Shown piece by piece: positions 49,995 to 60,004 of a stretch of DNA of 64,000 nt (the stretch's first letter is position 1; each line of letters starts with the position of its first letter). Where the stretch lies: the NCBI RefSeq assembly GCF_041435335.1, contig NZ_CP108430.1, positions 6,609,001-6,673,000 of the forward strand, written 5' to 3'. Both the position numbers and the translations under genes were made by a program. The notes beneath the pieces were generated by a model. That model was not told where the DNA came from. It made no database searches and worked only from the letters and a program-made list of their open reading frames with translations. The stretch is from Streptomyces sp. NBC_01283. GTDB taxonomy: Bacteria > Actinomycetota > Actinomycetes > Streptomycetales > Streptomycetaceae.

Positions 49995-51923
49995 CTACAC
50001 CAGCACCCCGGACAGCAGCTCCCGCACGATCGCCGTCCCGCGCAGCGAGAGCACCGACTCCGGGTGGAACTGGACGCCCGCGAACCCGGGCCCGCGCAGC
50101 GCGTGCACCTCCCCGGTGGCCTCGTCCCTGCTGACCTCGATGCCGTGCGCGGCCAGCTCAAGGGACGTCTCCTCGTCGCAGTGGGCCACGAAGCTGTTGT
50201 AGAAGCCGACCGTCTCCGGCCGCCCGAACAGGTCGATCCGCGTCTGGGCACCCTGGTACGGGACCTCCTTGCGGACGATCTCCAGGCCGAGCTCGGCGGC
50301 CAGGAGCTCATGGCCGAGGCAGACGCCGAGCACGCCGTGGCGGTGATCGCGGAGCGCCTCCGCGGCCAGGGAGCGCAGGAACGTCATCTTCGCGTCGGCC
50401 GGGTCCGCGGGATCACCGGGCCCGGGGCCCAGGATCAGCGGGCCCTCGTGGGCGAGCGCCATTTCCCGCAGGCCGGGCTCGTCGTAGCGGCGGACGGTCA
50501 CCGTGAGGCCCGAGGAGCGCAGCAGGTGCGCCAGCATCGCCGTGAACGTGTCCTCGCCGTCGATCACCAGGGCATGCCCGGTCAGTTCCGCCGTCCTTCC
50601 CCAAGCGCTCGACTCCGTTCGGGCAGGCGAGGCCCCAATCTGCATCTGCAGCCAGAACGGCGCGAGTCCGGCCCGCCTGCTGTCGAGGGCCGCCCGCACC
50701 CGCGGATCGTCGGCCAGGGCGGGGCGTACGCGCTCGTCGCGGGGCCGCCCGGGACGCACCCCGAGAGCGGCGAGCACCCCGGCCGCCTTCGCATGCGTCT
50801 CGGCCACCTCACCCGCCGGGTCCGAGCCCCGCACCAGCGTCGCGCCGACCGGGACCCGCAGCTTTCCGTCCGCGGAGATGTCGGCGGTGCGGATCAGGAT
50901 GGGGGAGTCGAGGGTCTGCGCGCCGCCGGAATCGCGGCCGACGAGGGCGAGGGCGCCCGCGTAGTAGCCGCGCCCGCCCGCCTCGTGGCGCTCGATGACG
51001 CGGCAGGCGTTCTGCACCGGCGAGCCCGTGACGGTCGCCGCGAACATCGTCTCCCTGAGGACCTCGCGCGCGTCGAGCGACGACTTGCCCCGCAACTCGT
51101 ACTCGGTGTGCGCGAGATGGGCCATCTCCTTGAGCCGCGGGCCGACCACGACACCGCCCATGTCGCCGACGGTGCACATCATCTTGAGCTCCTCGTCGAC
51201 GACCATCGACAGCTCCTCGGTCTCCTTGCCGTCGGCGAGGAACCCGAGCAGGTCGTCCGCCGTGGGGCCCTCGGCGGGGTAGCGGTAGGTCCCGCTGATC
51301 GGGTTCATGACGACCGTCCCGCCGGACATCCGCACATGCACCTCGGGGCTCGCCCCGACCAGGGTCCGGTCGCCGGTGTGCACGACGTACGTCCAGTAGG
51401 CGCCGCGCTCACCCACGAGCAGCCTGCGGAAGAGGGCCAGGGCGTCCGCCCTGGAGAAGCCGGGGATCTCACCCTCGTACGTGCGCCGGATGACGAAGTT
51501 CGCGCCCTCGCCGCGCCCGATCTCCTCGCGGAGCACCCGCCCGACGATCTCCCCGTACGCGGCGTCGTCGACGTCGAAGGACCCGCCCTCGACGCGCACG
51601 TCATGCGTGGGCAGCGCGGACAGGGCTTCGGCCAGCGGGAGTGCGTACGTCTCGTCCGGGGTCAGGACCGCGAGCGGCGTGCCGTCGTCGCGTACGTCGA
51701 ATCCGCGCTCCCTGATCTGCCGGAAGGGAATCAGGGCGAGGCCCTCGTCGGGGATGTCGGCGAGCCGGTCGTACGTGCCGACGGAGCCGACGATCACCTC
51801 GACCGTGTCGTGGTCGTGGCCGGGCGTGCGGCGGCGGAGCACGGCGAACGGACGGCCGTCGTCGAGGAGATCGAGCAGATGCGTCGGGGAGGTCTGGGAA
51901 TGCTCGGGTTGCTTGGATTGCAT
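49995..51923 (-). CDS. Anthranilate synthase, fused TrpE-TrpG
   Basis: A 642-residue fusion of both anthranilate synthase components, which converts chorismate and glutamine to anthranilate. Residues 1-430 are the chorismate-binding domain (VVMNPISGTYRYPAEGPTAD, EELSMVVDEELKMMC, FAATVTGSPVQNACRVIE and ALALVGRDSGGAQTL). From about residue 445 comes a class I glutamine amidotransferase with the Cys in LGVCLGHELLAAELG (about residue 555) and the His-x-Glu in VQFHPESVLSLRG. Fused forms occur in both primary tryptophan and secondary pathways. The upstream attenuator with three Trp codons points to tryptophan control. GAAGGAAC precedes the ATG. Confidence 0.93.
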   Translation of the reverse strand: MQSKQPEHSQTSPTHLLDLLDDGRPFAVLRRRTPGHDHDTVEVIVGSVGTYDRLADIPDEGLALIPFRQIRERGFDVRDDGTPLAVLTPDETYALPLAEALSALPTHDVRVEGGSFDVDDAAYGEIVGRVLREEIGRGEGANFVIRRTYEGEIPGFSRADALALFRRLLVGERGAYWTYVVHTGDRTLVGASPEVHVRMSGGTVVMNPISGTYRYPAEGPTADDLLGFLADGKETEELSMVVDEELKMMCTVGDMGGVVVGPRLKEMAHLAHTEYELRGKSSLDAREVLRETMFAATVTGSPVQNACRVIERHEAGGRGYYAGALALVGRDSGGAQTLDSPILIRTADISADGKLRVPVGATLVRGSDPAGEVAETHAKAAGVLAALGVRPGRPRDERVRPALADDPRVRAALDSRRAGLAPFWLQMQIGASPARTESSAWGRTAELTGHALVIDGEDTFTAMLAHLLRSSGLTVTVRRYDEPGLREMALAHEGPLILGPGPGDPADPADAKMTFLRSLAAEALRDHRHGVLGVCLGHELLAAELGLEIVRKEVPYQGAQTRIDLFGRPETVGFYNSFVAHCDEETSLELAAHGIEVSRDEATGEVHALRGPGFAGVQFHPESVLSLRGTAIVRELLSGVLV

Positions 51924-51980
51924 GGGGTCGGTTCCTTCTCACTCGGAGAGGAACGGCCCGGCCCGGAGGTCATGGTCCGG

Positions 51981-53538
<1,558 letters not shown>

Positions 53539-53554
53539 GTATTCCCGCGAGACG

Positions 53555-53597
53555 CGACGGTGGGGCACGGATCCATGTGATCCGTGCCCCACCGTCG
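53555..53597 (+). terminator. Terminator of the DAHP synthase gene
   Basis: CGACGGTGGGGCACGGATC pairs perfectly with its complement (19 bp) around CATGT, beginning 17 bases after the stop. Confidence 0.9.
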
Positions 53598-53634
53598 TAT
53601 CGGGGCTTTTGTGGACCGGAGGTCCTGGGTAAGG

Positions 53635-53653
53635 TTAGGTTAGCCTCACCGAT
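53635..53653. promoter_or_regulatory. Iron box (DmdR1/IdeR-type operator) upstream of bfd
   Basis: TTAGGTTAGCCTCACCGAT matches the actinobacterial iron-box consensus TTAGGTTAGGCTAACCTAA at most positions. It lies about 50 bp before the bfd start, so iron-loaded DmdR1/IdeR should repress bfd when iron is ample. Confidence 0.8.
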
Positions 53654-53700
53654 CAATCGGGACGGCGCCGCCGATGAATCCTGCCCGGGAGGTGAACCGC

Positions 53701-53949
53701 GTGTACGTCTGCAACTGCTTCGGGGTTACCGAGGCGCAGGTCAAGCAGCACGCGGCGGACGGTGCCTGCACGCCCCGCCAGATAGCGTCCGCCAGCAAGG
53801 CGGGCACCGACTGCGGTTCGTGTGTACGGAGCATTCAGGCGCTCCTGGGCCGGGGCGCGTGCCCCCGCAGGGAGCTCGCCGACCAGGGGCAGCCCGTCCT
53901 CGCCGGACTGGACGCGGGCCTCGACGCCACCCTGAACGAGGCCGCCTAG
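53701..53949 (+). CDS. bfd: Bacterioferritin-associated ferredoxin
   Basis: An 82-residue [2Fe-2S] ferredoxin of the Bfd type, which reduces bacterioferritin-bound iron so that it can be released. It starts VYVCNCFGVTEAQVKQHAAD with the CxC pair, and TDCGSCVRSIQALLG has the second pair, giving the four cluster ligands. The length is slightly above the ~64-residue E. coli form because of a C-terminal extension. The GTG at 53701 is chosen because GGGAGGTGA is just upstream; a longer frame would begin at 53674. An iron box controls it, and bfr converges with only 7 bp between the stops. Confidence 0.92.
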   Translation: MYVCNCFGVTEAQVKQHAADGACTPRQIASASKAGTDCGSCVRSIQALLGRGACPRRELADQGQPVLAGLDAGLDATLNEAA

Positions 53950-53956
53950 CCCGCTG

Positions 53957-54436
53957 TCAGCTCTCCGGCTGCTCGATGAGCTGCGAGATGTAGAGCGGCT
54001 CGCCCAGCTTCTCGACCAGTTCGAGCTGAGTGTCGAGATAGTCGATGTGGTGCTCCTCGTCCTCCAGGATCGACTCGAAGATGTTCGCGGAAGTGATGTC
54101 TCCCTTCCCGCGCATCACCTCGATCCCGCGCTTGAGGCGGTCGATCGCCTCCGCCTCGATCTGCCGGTCGGCCTGGAACATCTCCGTGACGGTCTGACCC
54201 ACGCGTACGTGGAAGAGCCGCTGGTAATTGGGCAGGCCGTCGAGGAAGAGAATCCGGTCGGTGAGGATCTCCGCGTGCTTCATCTCGTCGATCGACTCGG
54301 ACCGGGTGTATTTGGCGAGCTTGGGCCAGCCGAAGTTCTCCTGCATCTTGGCGTGGAGAAAGTACTGGTTGATCGCCGTGAGCTCGGCGGTCAGCTGCTC
54401 GTTGAGAAATTCGATGACCTCGGGGTCGCCCTGCAT
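53957..54436 (-). CDS. bfr: Bacterioferritin
   Basis: A 159-residue bacterioferritin, a 24-mer iron store with ferroxidase centres and heme. It starts MQGDPEVIEFLNEQLTAELT, with the ferroxidase Glu in AELTAINQYFLHAK, heme Met and Glu-His in SESIDEMKHAEILTDRI (Met near residue 52), and the second ferroxidase set in FESILEDEEHHIDYLDTQL. The length is normal. The ATG at 54436 follows GAAGGAG. It is convergent with bfd, its electron donor, so the two share a site of action but not a promoter. No clear iron box was found before bfr itself. Confidence 0.95.
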   Translation of the reverse strand: MQGDPEVIEFLNEQLTAELTAINQYFLHAKMQENFGWPKLAKYTRSESIDEMKHAEILTDRILFLDGLPNYQRLFHVRVGQTVTEMFQADRQIEAEAIDRLKRGIEVMRGKGDITSANIFESILEDEEHHIDYLDTQLELVEKLGEPLYISQLIEQPES

Positions 54437-54610
54437 CGCAGAGGCTCCTTCCACGTGGTAACTGGGCAGGTTGCGCGCATCCTTGCATCGGTGTGAGAGG
54501 CCGTCCAGTAAGTGCACGCTTAGTAGGAGTTGCCCCAATCGGCGTCCGACCGGCCTCTGTCGGCAGCCTCCTGGTCACGTCCACCTACCCGGGTCTGTCA
54601 GGATGGAGAC

Positions 54611-55243
54611 ATGGGTCAGCCGGCGGATCGCGCATCTCGGGAAGCAGTGGAGCCGGAGCTCCCACCGGGGCAGCGACTGCAGCGGGGCTGGCCGGTCACG
54701 CACTACGGCCCGGTGCCGAAGTTCCGTCCGGAGCGCTGGGAGTTCAGGGTCTTCGGGGCCACCGCCGACGGGGACAAGCACTGCTGGACGCACGAGGAGT
54801 TCTCGGCTCTTCCGTACTCCACCGTGGTCGGCGACCTGCACTGCGTCACGAAGTTCAGCATGCTCGGCGCCGAATGGGGCGGTGTGTCCGCGCGGGCACT
54901 GCTCGAGATCGCCCCGCCCGCGCCCGAGGCCACCCATGTGATGGTCTGGGCCGAGTACGGCTTCAGCTCGAATCTGCGGATGGCCGACTTCATGGACGAG
55001 CGCACGATTTTCGCCACCCACAAAGGGGGCGAGCTGCTGACCGCGGAGCACGGATTTCCGCTGCGGCTCGTGGTGCCGCACCTCTACGCCTGGAAGGGCC
55101 CCAAGTGGGTCCGCGGCGTCGAGTACATGAGCGCCGACCGCCGCGGCTTCTGGGAGGAGCGCGGCTATCACAACGTCGGCGACCCCTGGACCGAGCAGCG
55201 CTACTCGTACCAGGAAGAGCCCGGGGACGGCCCCGAGCTCTAG
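54611..55243 (+). CDS. Molybdopterin-dependent oxidoreductase (sulfite oxidase/YedY-like)
   Basis: A 210-residue protein of the sulfite-oxidase molybdopterin domain family, like the catalytic subunit MsrP/YedY but short and without a signal peptide. It begins GQPADRASREAVEPELPPGQ, then RGWPVTHYGPVPKFRPERWE. The Mo-ligand Cys is in VVGDLHCVTKFSMLGAEWGG (about residue 80). PLRLVVPHLYAWKGPKWVRG is the conserved core following the cofactor. The ATG at 54611 has GGATGGAG upstream. The absence of export signals suggests a cytosolic role. Substrate unknown. Confidence 0.85.
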   Translation: MGQPADRASREAVEPELPPGQRLQRGWPVTHYGPVPKFRPERWEFRVFGATADGDKHCWTHEEFSALPYSTVVGDLHCVTKFSMLGAEWGGVSARALLEIAPPAPEATHVMVWAEYGFSSNLRMADFMDERTIFATHKGGELLTAEHGFPLRLVVPHLYAWKGPKWVRGVEYMSADRRGFWEERGYHNVGDPWTEQRYSYQEEPGDGPEL

Positions 55244-55262
55244 TCCTGGCTCCCGTGTCCTG

Positions 55263-55291
55263 GCCGGTCTGTGCCGGTCTGTGCCGGTCTG
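55263..55291. repeat. 10-bp tandem repeat between converging genes
   Basis: GCCGGTCTGT is repeated at 55263 and 55273, with a third copy ending GCCGGTCTGA, in the 55-bp gap between the oxidoreductase and the DUF4396 gene. No hairpin terminator was found. Confidence 0.7.
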
Positions 55292-55298
55292 AGCCCGG

Positions 55299-55841
55299 TC
55301 AGTGGTGGTACTGGTGCACCACGGCGTGGCCCTTGCCGCGGCCGATCATCCACTTGTTGACCGGGGTGGTGACCACGAACGCGACGGCCAGCGCGATGGC
55401 GAGGATCCACCAGAACATGGCGTCCGACAGGTGGGCGTCCATCGCTCCCGGCCAGAGCGCGATCACGCCGTTGTCGATGAGCTCCATCACCGCGATGGAC
55501 AGGGTGTCCGCGGCCAGCGCGACCCGGAACGCCGTCCGGAAATCGACGCCCGCCTTGAGGATGCCGCGCAGGGTCAGGGCGTACCCGAAGAAGAACGCCA
55601 GGATGATCGCCAGGATCATCGTCGGCATGTTCCCCCAGCCCAGCGCGGTGCCGATGATCATGCCGAGGATCTCGCCGATGGCGCACCCGGTGAGGCAGTG
55701 AAGGGTGGCCTGCGCCGCCATGCGCCAGCTGACCTTGCCCAGGCCGTGGTGCCCCTCGTGCCCGTGCCGCCCCTCGTGCCCGTGGTGCGCGCGCTGCTCG
55801 TGGTGCGCGTGCTCGGCGTGAGTGTCGTGGTCGTGCTGCAT
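55299..55841 (-). CDS. DUF4396 membrane protein with histidine-rich N-terminus
   Basis: A 180-residue membrane protein of the DUF4396 family. The N-terminus is an extreme His-rich tail (MQHDHDTHAEHAHHEQRAHH, then GHEGRHGHEGHHG), suited to metal binding. Four helices follow: ATLHCLTGCAIGEILGMIIG, MILAIILAFFFGYALTL, AFRVALAADTLSIAVMELI and FWWILAIALAVAFVVTTPV. Two Cys lie in the first helix (LHCLTGC). The CsoR-like operator 50 bp upstream suggests induction by copper. The ATG at 55841 follows GGGGGATT. A copper-handling or metal-uptake role is inferred; the DUF has no known function. Confidence 0.85.
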   Translation of the reverse strand: MQHDHDTHAEHAHHEQRAHHGHEGRHGHEGHHGLGKVSWRMAAQATLHCLTGCAIGEILGMIIGTALGWGNMPTMILAIILAFFFGYALTLRGILKAGVDFRTAFRVALAADTLSIAVMELIDNGVIALWPGAMDAHLSDAMFWWILAIALAVAFVVTTPVNKWMIGRGKGHAVVHQYHH

Positions 55842-55864
55842 GAGAATCCCCCAACGTCGGACAA

Positions 55865-55890
55865 CGGTTCCTGCCGCCTGGCAAGAACCG
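55865..55890 (-). promoter_or_regulatory. Hairpin in the DUF4396 leader
   Basis: CGGTTC-C-TGCC-GCCT-GGCA-A-GAACCG folds into a stem with one mismatch. It lies between the CsoR-like box and the start codon on the minus strand, so it would be in the 5' leader of the message. Confidence 0.4.
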
Positions 55891-55909
55891 TATACCCCTA
55901 GGGGGTATT
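55889..55909. promoter_or_regulatory. CsoR-like copper operator upstream of the DUF4396 gene
   Basis: TATACCCCTAGGGGGTAT is a near-perfect palindrome and matches the CsoR family box (ATACCCC-N-GGGGTAT). It lies between a TTGAGG -35-like and a TATACG -10-like hexamer on the minus strand, as in operators where CsoR without Cu(I) blocks RNA polymerase. Confidence 0.75.
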
Positions 55910-55937
55910 CCTCAAGGGATCTCTGGGTCGCGGGTCG

Positions 55938-56837
55938 CTAGCGGCTCCTGAGCTCCTTGAGCTGCGCCACGTCCGCCGCGTGCCCTTCCTTGCCGCCGGG
56001 CGTCTCGATGATCAGCGGCACGTTCTCGGTCGCGGCATGGGTCATCAGCTCGCGGAAGGGCTCCTCGCCGATGTGGCCGGTGCCGATGTTCTCGTGGCGG
56101 TCCTTGTGGGCGCCCACCACGTCCTTGGAGTCGTTGGCGTGCACCAGCTTCAGGCGGCCCTCGCCGACGGTGTCGACCAGGAGGTCCAGCGTCTGCTTCA
56201 TGCCGCCGGGCCCGGCCAGATCGTGGCCCGCCGCGAAGATGTGGCAGGTGTCCAGGCAGACGCCCAGTTTCGGGTGGGCGTCGAGCGCGTCGAAGTACGG
56301 GCCGAAGTCCCAGGTGCGGGAGCAGAGCGAGAAACCCTGGCCCGCCGTCGACTCCAGGAGGAGGAACGGGTCGTCGTCGTGCGTCAGCTCGTCGAGCAGC
56401 GGCAGCATCCGGTCGCGCACCTGGTTCAGCGCGACGGAACGGTCCCGGCCGCCGGTCGCGGAGCCGGTGTGCACGACGACGCCGAGCGCGCCGATGTCGC
56501 GGGCCCGGCGCAGCGAGTGGCGCAGGGACTCCACGGACTTCTCCACGGTCGCCTCGGTGTGCGAGCCGAAGTTGATGAGGTAGGGCGCGTGGACGTACGC
56601 GGGAATCCCCTCGGCGGCGCAGGCCGCGCGGAACTCCTCGTCCTGCTTCGGATCGCCGGGTGGCGTGGCCCAGCCCCGCGGATTGGCCACGAAGACCTGG
56701 ACGGCCTCGGCGCCCAGCTCACGGGCGTACGAGAGCCCGACCTTGGCGAGACCGCCGGCCACGGGGACATGGCCGCCGACGGGATTGCGGGACGAGGGGC
56801 CGCGGGACGGGGTGCTGGGGGACTTGTCGCTGCTCAC
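55938..56837 (-). CDS. nfo: Deoxyribonuclease IV (AP endonuclease, family 2)
   Basis: A 299-residue AP endonuclease of the endonuclease IV family, which cuts abasic sites in base excision repair with a three-zinc centre in a TIM barrel. It has VGGHVPVAGGLAKVGLSYAR, AEAVQVFVANPRGWA, VHAPYLINFGSHTEATVEKS, LLLESTAGQG (Glu), LGVCLDTCHIFAAGHDLAG (Asp and His) and LVHANDSKDVVGAHKDRHEN with IGEEPF, the three signature motifs. The start is GTG 56837. The next gene upstream (the Ser/Thr kinase) is in the same direction with 76 bp between, so they may share transcription. Confidence 0.93.
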   Translation of the reverse strand: MSSDKSPSTPSRGPSSRNPVGGHVPVAGGLAKVGLSYARELGAEAVQVFVANPRGWATPPGDPKQDEEFRAACAAEGIPAYVHAPYLINFGSHTEATVEKSVESLRHSLRRARDIGALGVVVHTGSATGGRDRSVALNQVRDRMLPLLDELTHDDDPFLLLESTAGQGFSLCSRTWDFGPYFDALDAHPKLGVCLDTCHIFAAGHDLAGPGGMKQTLDLLVDTVGEGRLKLVHANDSKDVVGAHKDRHENIGTGHIGEEPFRELMTHAATENVPLIIETPGGKEGHAADVAQLKELRSR

Positions 56838-56913
56838 GCGCTCAAGGGTGGCACGAGCGCGTGAGTGTCCCGTCAGCGGATCAGAGAACCGGCCGGTCGG
56901 CCGGACCGGTGGA

Positions 56914-58893
56914 TCAGCGGATCTCGATGGTGATCGTCGAGCCCTTGGGGGCCTTGTCGCCGCCGTCCACGGACTGGTCCTTCACCGTGTCCCCGAAGAT
57001 GCCCAGCAGGCCGCGGTCCTCGTCGACGTCGAAGCCGGCGTCCTCCAGCTCCTGCGTCGCGTCGTCGACGCTCATGCCCTCGACGTCCGGGACCTCGATC
57101 ATCTCGGGGCCGATGGACACCGTCAGCGTGACCGTGTCGCCCGCGGCGAGCTGCTTCTGGCCCTCCCGGGGGGACTGCTCGACGACCGTGCCCTTGTCCT
57201 CCTCGGAGTGGGCCCGCGCCTTCTCGATCCTGACCTTGAGGCCCTCGTCCTCCAGCTCGGACTTCGCGTCCGACTGGGAGTCGCCCGTCACGTCGGGGAT
57301 GTCGATCGCGACGCCCTTGCTGACGACGATCGCGACGGCGGAGCCGGCCTTGCGCTTCGTGCCCGCCTTCGGATCCGTGCTGATCACGGCGCCCTTGCGG
57401 ACGTCGTCGCTGAACGCCTTGTTCGTCATCCCGGGAGCGAACCCGGCGTCCTTGAGCTTGTCCTTCGCGTCGGCCAGGCGGCTGCCCCCGACGTCCGGGA
57501 CCTTCACGATCTCGGGTCCCCTGGAGATGGTCAGCGTCACCCGGTCGTTGTCGCGGATGCGCTCGCCCGCCTTCGGGTCGGTGGCCATGACGGTGCCGCG
57601 CTTGTCCGTGTCGCTGTACGCGTGCTTGACGTCGTTCACTTCGAGCCCGGCTTCGTCGAGGCGCTTCTTGGCCTCCGACTCGGTCTTCGCCAGGAGCGGC
57701 GGGACCTTCGTGAACTGGCCGGAGTTGATGTACCAGACACCGGCGCCGAGGCCCAGCGCGAGGAGCACGGCGGCGATCACCGTCATCATGCGGCGGCGCG
57801 GGTTGGGGCGCCCGCGGCCGGGGGCGGCCGGCGGGGCGGGCGGCGGCGTCGCCAGGACGCTCGTGCGGTTGAGCTGGTCCTGCCGGTTCTGCCGGTCCTC
57901 GTCGGCGGCCGTCGTGCCGTCCGTGGGAAGCGGCAGCTGTACGGACCGCCCCGCGCGCGGGATCACGTCCGTACGGTCGTCGGAGTTGTCGTGTCCGGCG
58001 CTTCCGCTCGCCGTGAGCGCCTGCGGCGGCACCGCGTCCAGCTGCTCCACGGAGAGCGCGGCCCGCGCCGCCCTGGCCTGCCCGAGGAGCGCCACCGCGT
58101 CGTACGGGCGGACGTCGGGCGTGCGGGCGGTGGCGGAGGCGACCAGCTCGTCGAGCTCGACGGGGAGCCCCGGAACGACCGCCGACGGGGGCGGCACGTC
58201 TTCATGGAGGTGCTGGTAGAGCACCTGGGCGGGGGACTCACCCGAGTGCGGCTTGGCGCCGGTCAGCATTTCGTAGAGCACGACCCCGCACGCGTACACA
58301 TCCACACGCGTGTCGGACGTGCCGTGTTCTATCTGCTCGGGAGCGAGATAGGAGACGGTGCCGAGGACCGTGCCGGTCGTGTTCGTGACGGTGTCCACCG
58401 CGCGCACGAGCCCGAAGTCGGCGACCTTGACCCGGCCGTCATCCCCTATGAGGACGTTCTCCGGCTTCATGTCGCGGTGCACGAACCCCGCGCGATGTGC
58501 GGCGCCGAGCGCGGCGAGGACCGGCTCCAGGATGTCGAGGGCCGCGCGCGGCTGCAGGGCGCCGCGGTCGCGGAGCACGTCACGCAGGGTGCATCCCGCG
58601 ACGTACTCCATCGCGAGATAGACGTACGCACCGTCGGCGCCCTGGTCGTACACCCCCACCACGTTCGGGTGCGAGAGCCGGGCGATCGACTTCGCCTCGC
58701 GGATGAAGCGCTCGACGAACGAGACGTCGGCGGCCAGCGTCGGGTGCATCACCTTGAGCGCGAGCACGCGGTCGAGGCGGGTGTCCACGGCCCGGTAGAC
58801 CGTGGCCATCCCGCCGACCGCGATCCGCCCGTCCACGCGGTAGCGGCCGTCGAGCACCTGCCCGACGAGCGGGTCCTGAAGGGTCGTGTCCAC
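56914..58893 (-). CDS. Ser/Thr protein kinase with PASTA domains (PknL-like)
   Basis: A 659-residue membrane kinase. The kinase domain (residues 15-280) is complete: GGMATVYRAVD (Gly loop), LALKVMHP (Lys), HRDMKPENVLIG (catalytic loop), VADFGLV (DFG), TGTVLGTVSYLAPEQ (activation loop with APE-like end) and DVYACGVVLYEMLTG. A linker rich in Asp and Gln leads to one transmembrane helix at about residues 375-395 (MMTVIAAVLLALGLGAGVWY). Four PASTA repeats follow outside, the first with LLAKTESEAKKRLDEAGLEV and the others with VPDVGG, IPDVTG and VPDVEG, which usually bind peptidoglycan. The GTG is at 58893. It is a likely PknL homologue; an Rv2175c-like protein lies nearby. Confidence 0.93.
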   Translation of the reverse strand: MDTTLQDPLVGQVLDGRYRVDGRIAVGGMATVYRAVDTRLDRVLALKVMHPTLAADVSFVERFIREAKSIARLSHPNVVGVYDQGADGAYVYLAMEYVAGCTLRDVLRDRGALQPRAALDILEPVLAALGAAHRAGFVHRDMKPENVLIGDDGRVKVADFGLVRAVDTVTNTTGTVLGTVSYLAPEQIEHGTSDTRVDVYACGVVLYEMLTGAKPHSGESPAQVLYQHLHEDVPPPSAVVPGLPVELDELVASATARTPDVRPYDAVALLGQARAARAALSVEQLDAVPPQALTASGSAGHDNSDDRTDVIPRAGRSVQLPLPTDGTTAADEDRQNRQDQLNRTSVLATPPPAPPAAPGRGRPNPRRRMMTVIAAVLLALGLGAGVWYINSGQFTKVPPLLAKTESEAKKRLDEAGLEVNDVKHAYSDTDKRGTVMATDPKAGERIRDNDRVTLTISRGPEIVKVPDVGGSRLADAKDKLKDAGFAPGMTNKAFSDDVRKGAVISTDPKAGTKRKAGSAVAIVVSKGVAIDIPDVTGDSQSDAKSELEDEGLKVRIEKARAHSEEDKGTVVEQSPREGQKQLAAGDTVTLTVSIGPEMIEVPDVEGMSVDDATQELEDAGFDVDEDRGLLGIFGDTVKDQSVDGGDKAPKGSTITIEIR

Positions 58894-58984
58894 GCAGGGA
58901 GTCTACGAGCCACCGCTGACACGGTTGCCCGCCCGGTCGGACTCGGGCCCCGACTGCAGCCGAGCTGTAACAGGCGCGGGACGC

Positions 58985-59785
<801 letters not shown>

Positions 59786-60004
59786 TCAGCCTCCTTGTAC
59801 GGCGGTGAGGATCTCGACGCGGTCGCCGTCGCTGAGCGGGGTGGCCGACCAGCGCGTGCGCGGGACGACGGTTTCGTTGAGGGCGGCGGCGACGCCGGAC
59901 GGGGCCGCGGTCAGGGTGGCGACGAGATCTTCGAGCGTGGTGCCCGCGGCCACGTCGCGTGCTTCTCCGTTGACGGAGACGGCTGTCACTGCTGGGAGGG
60001 TCAT
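59786..60004 (-). CDS. thiS: Sulfur carrier protein ThiS
   Basis: A 72-residue ubiquitin-like sulfur carrier. It ends TAVQGG, the di-glycine whose C-terminus becomes the thiocarboxylate donor for thiazole formation. It has the VSVNGEARDVAAGTTLEDLV start and PLSDGDRVEILTAVQGG, typical of ThiS, with VVPRTRW in the middle. The ATG at 60004 overlaps the thiO stop by 4 bases (ATGA), and thiG follows after 6 bases, so the three are translationally coupled. The adenylating ThiF partner is not seen in this window. Confidence 0.95.
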   Translation of the reverse strand: MTLPAVTAVSVNGEARDVAAGTTLEDLVATLTAAPSGVAAALNETVVPRTRWSATPLSDGDRVEILTAVQGG

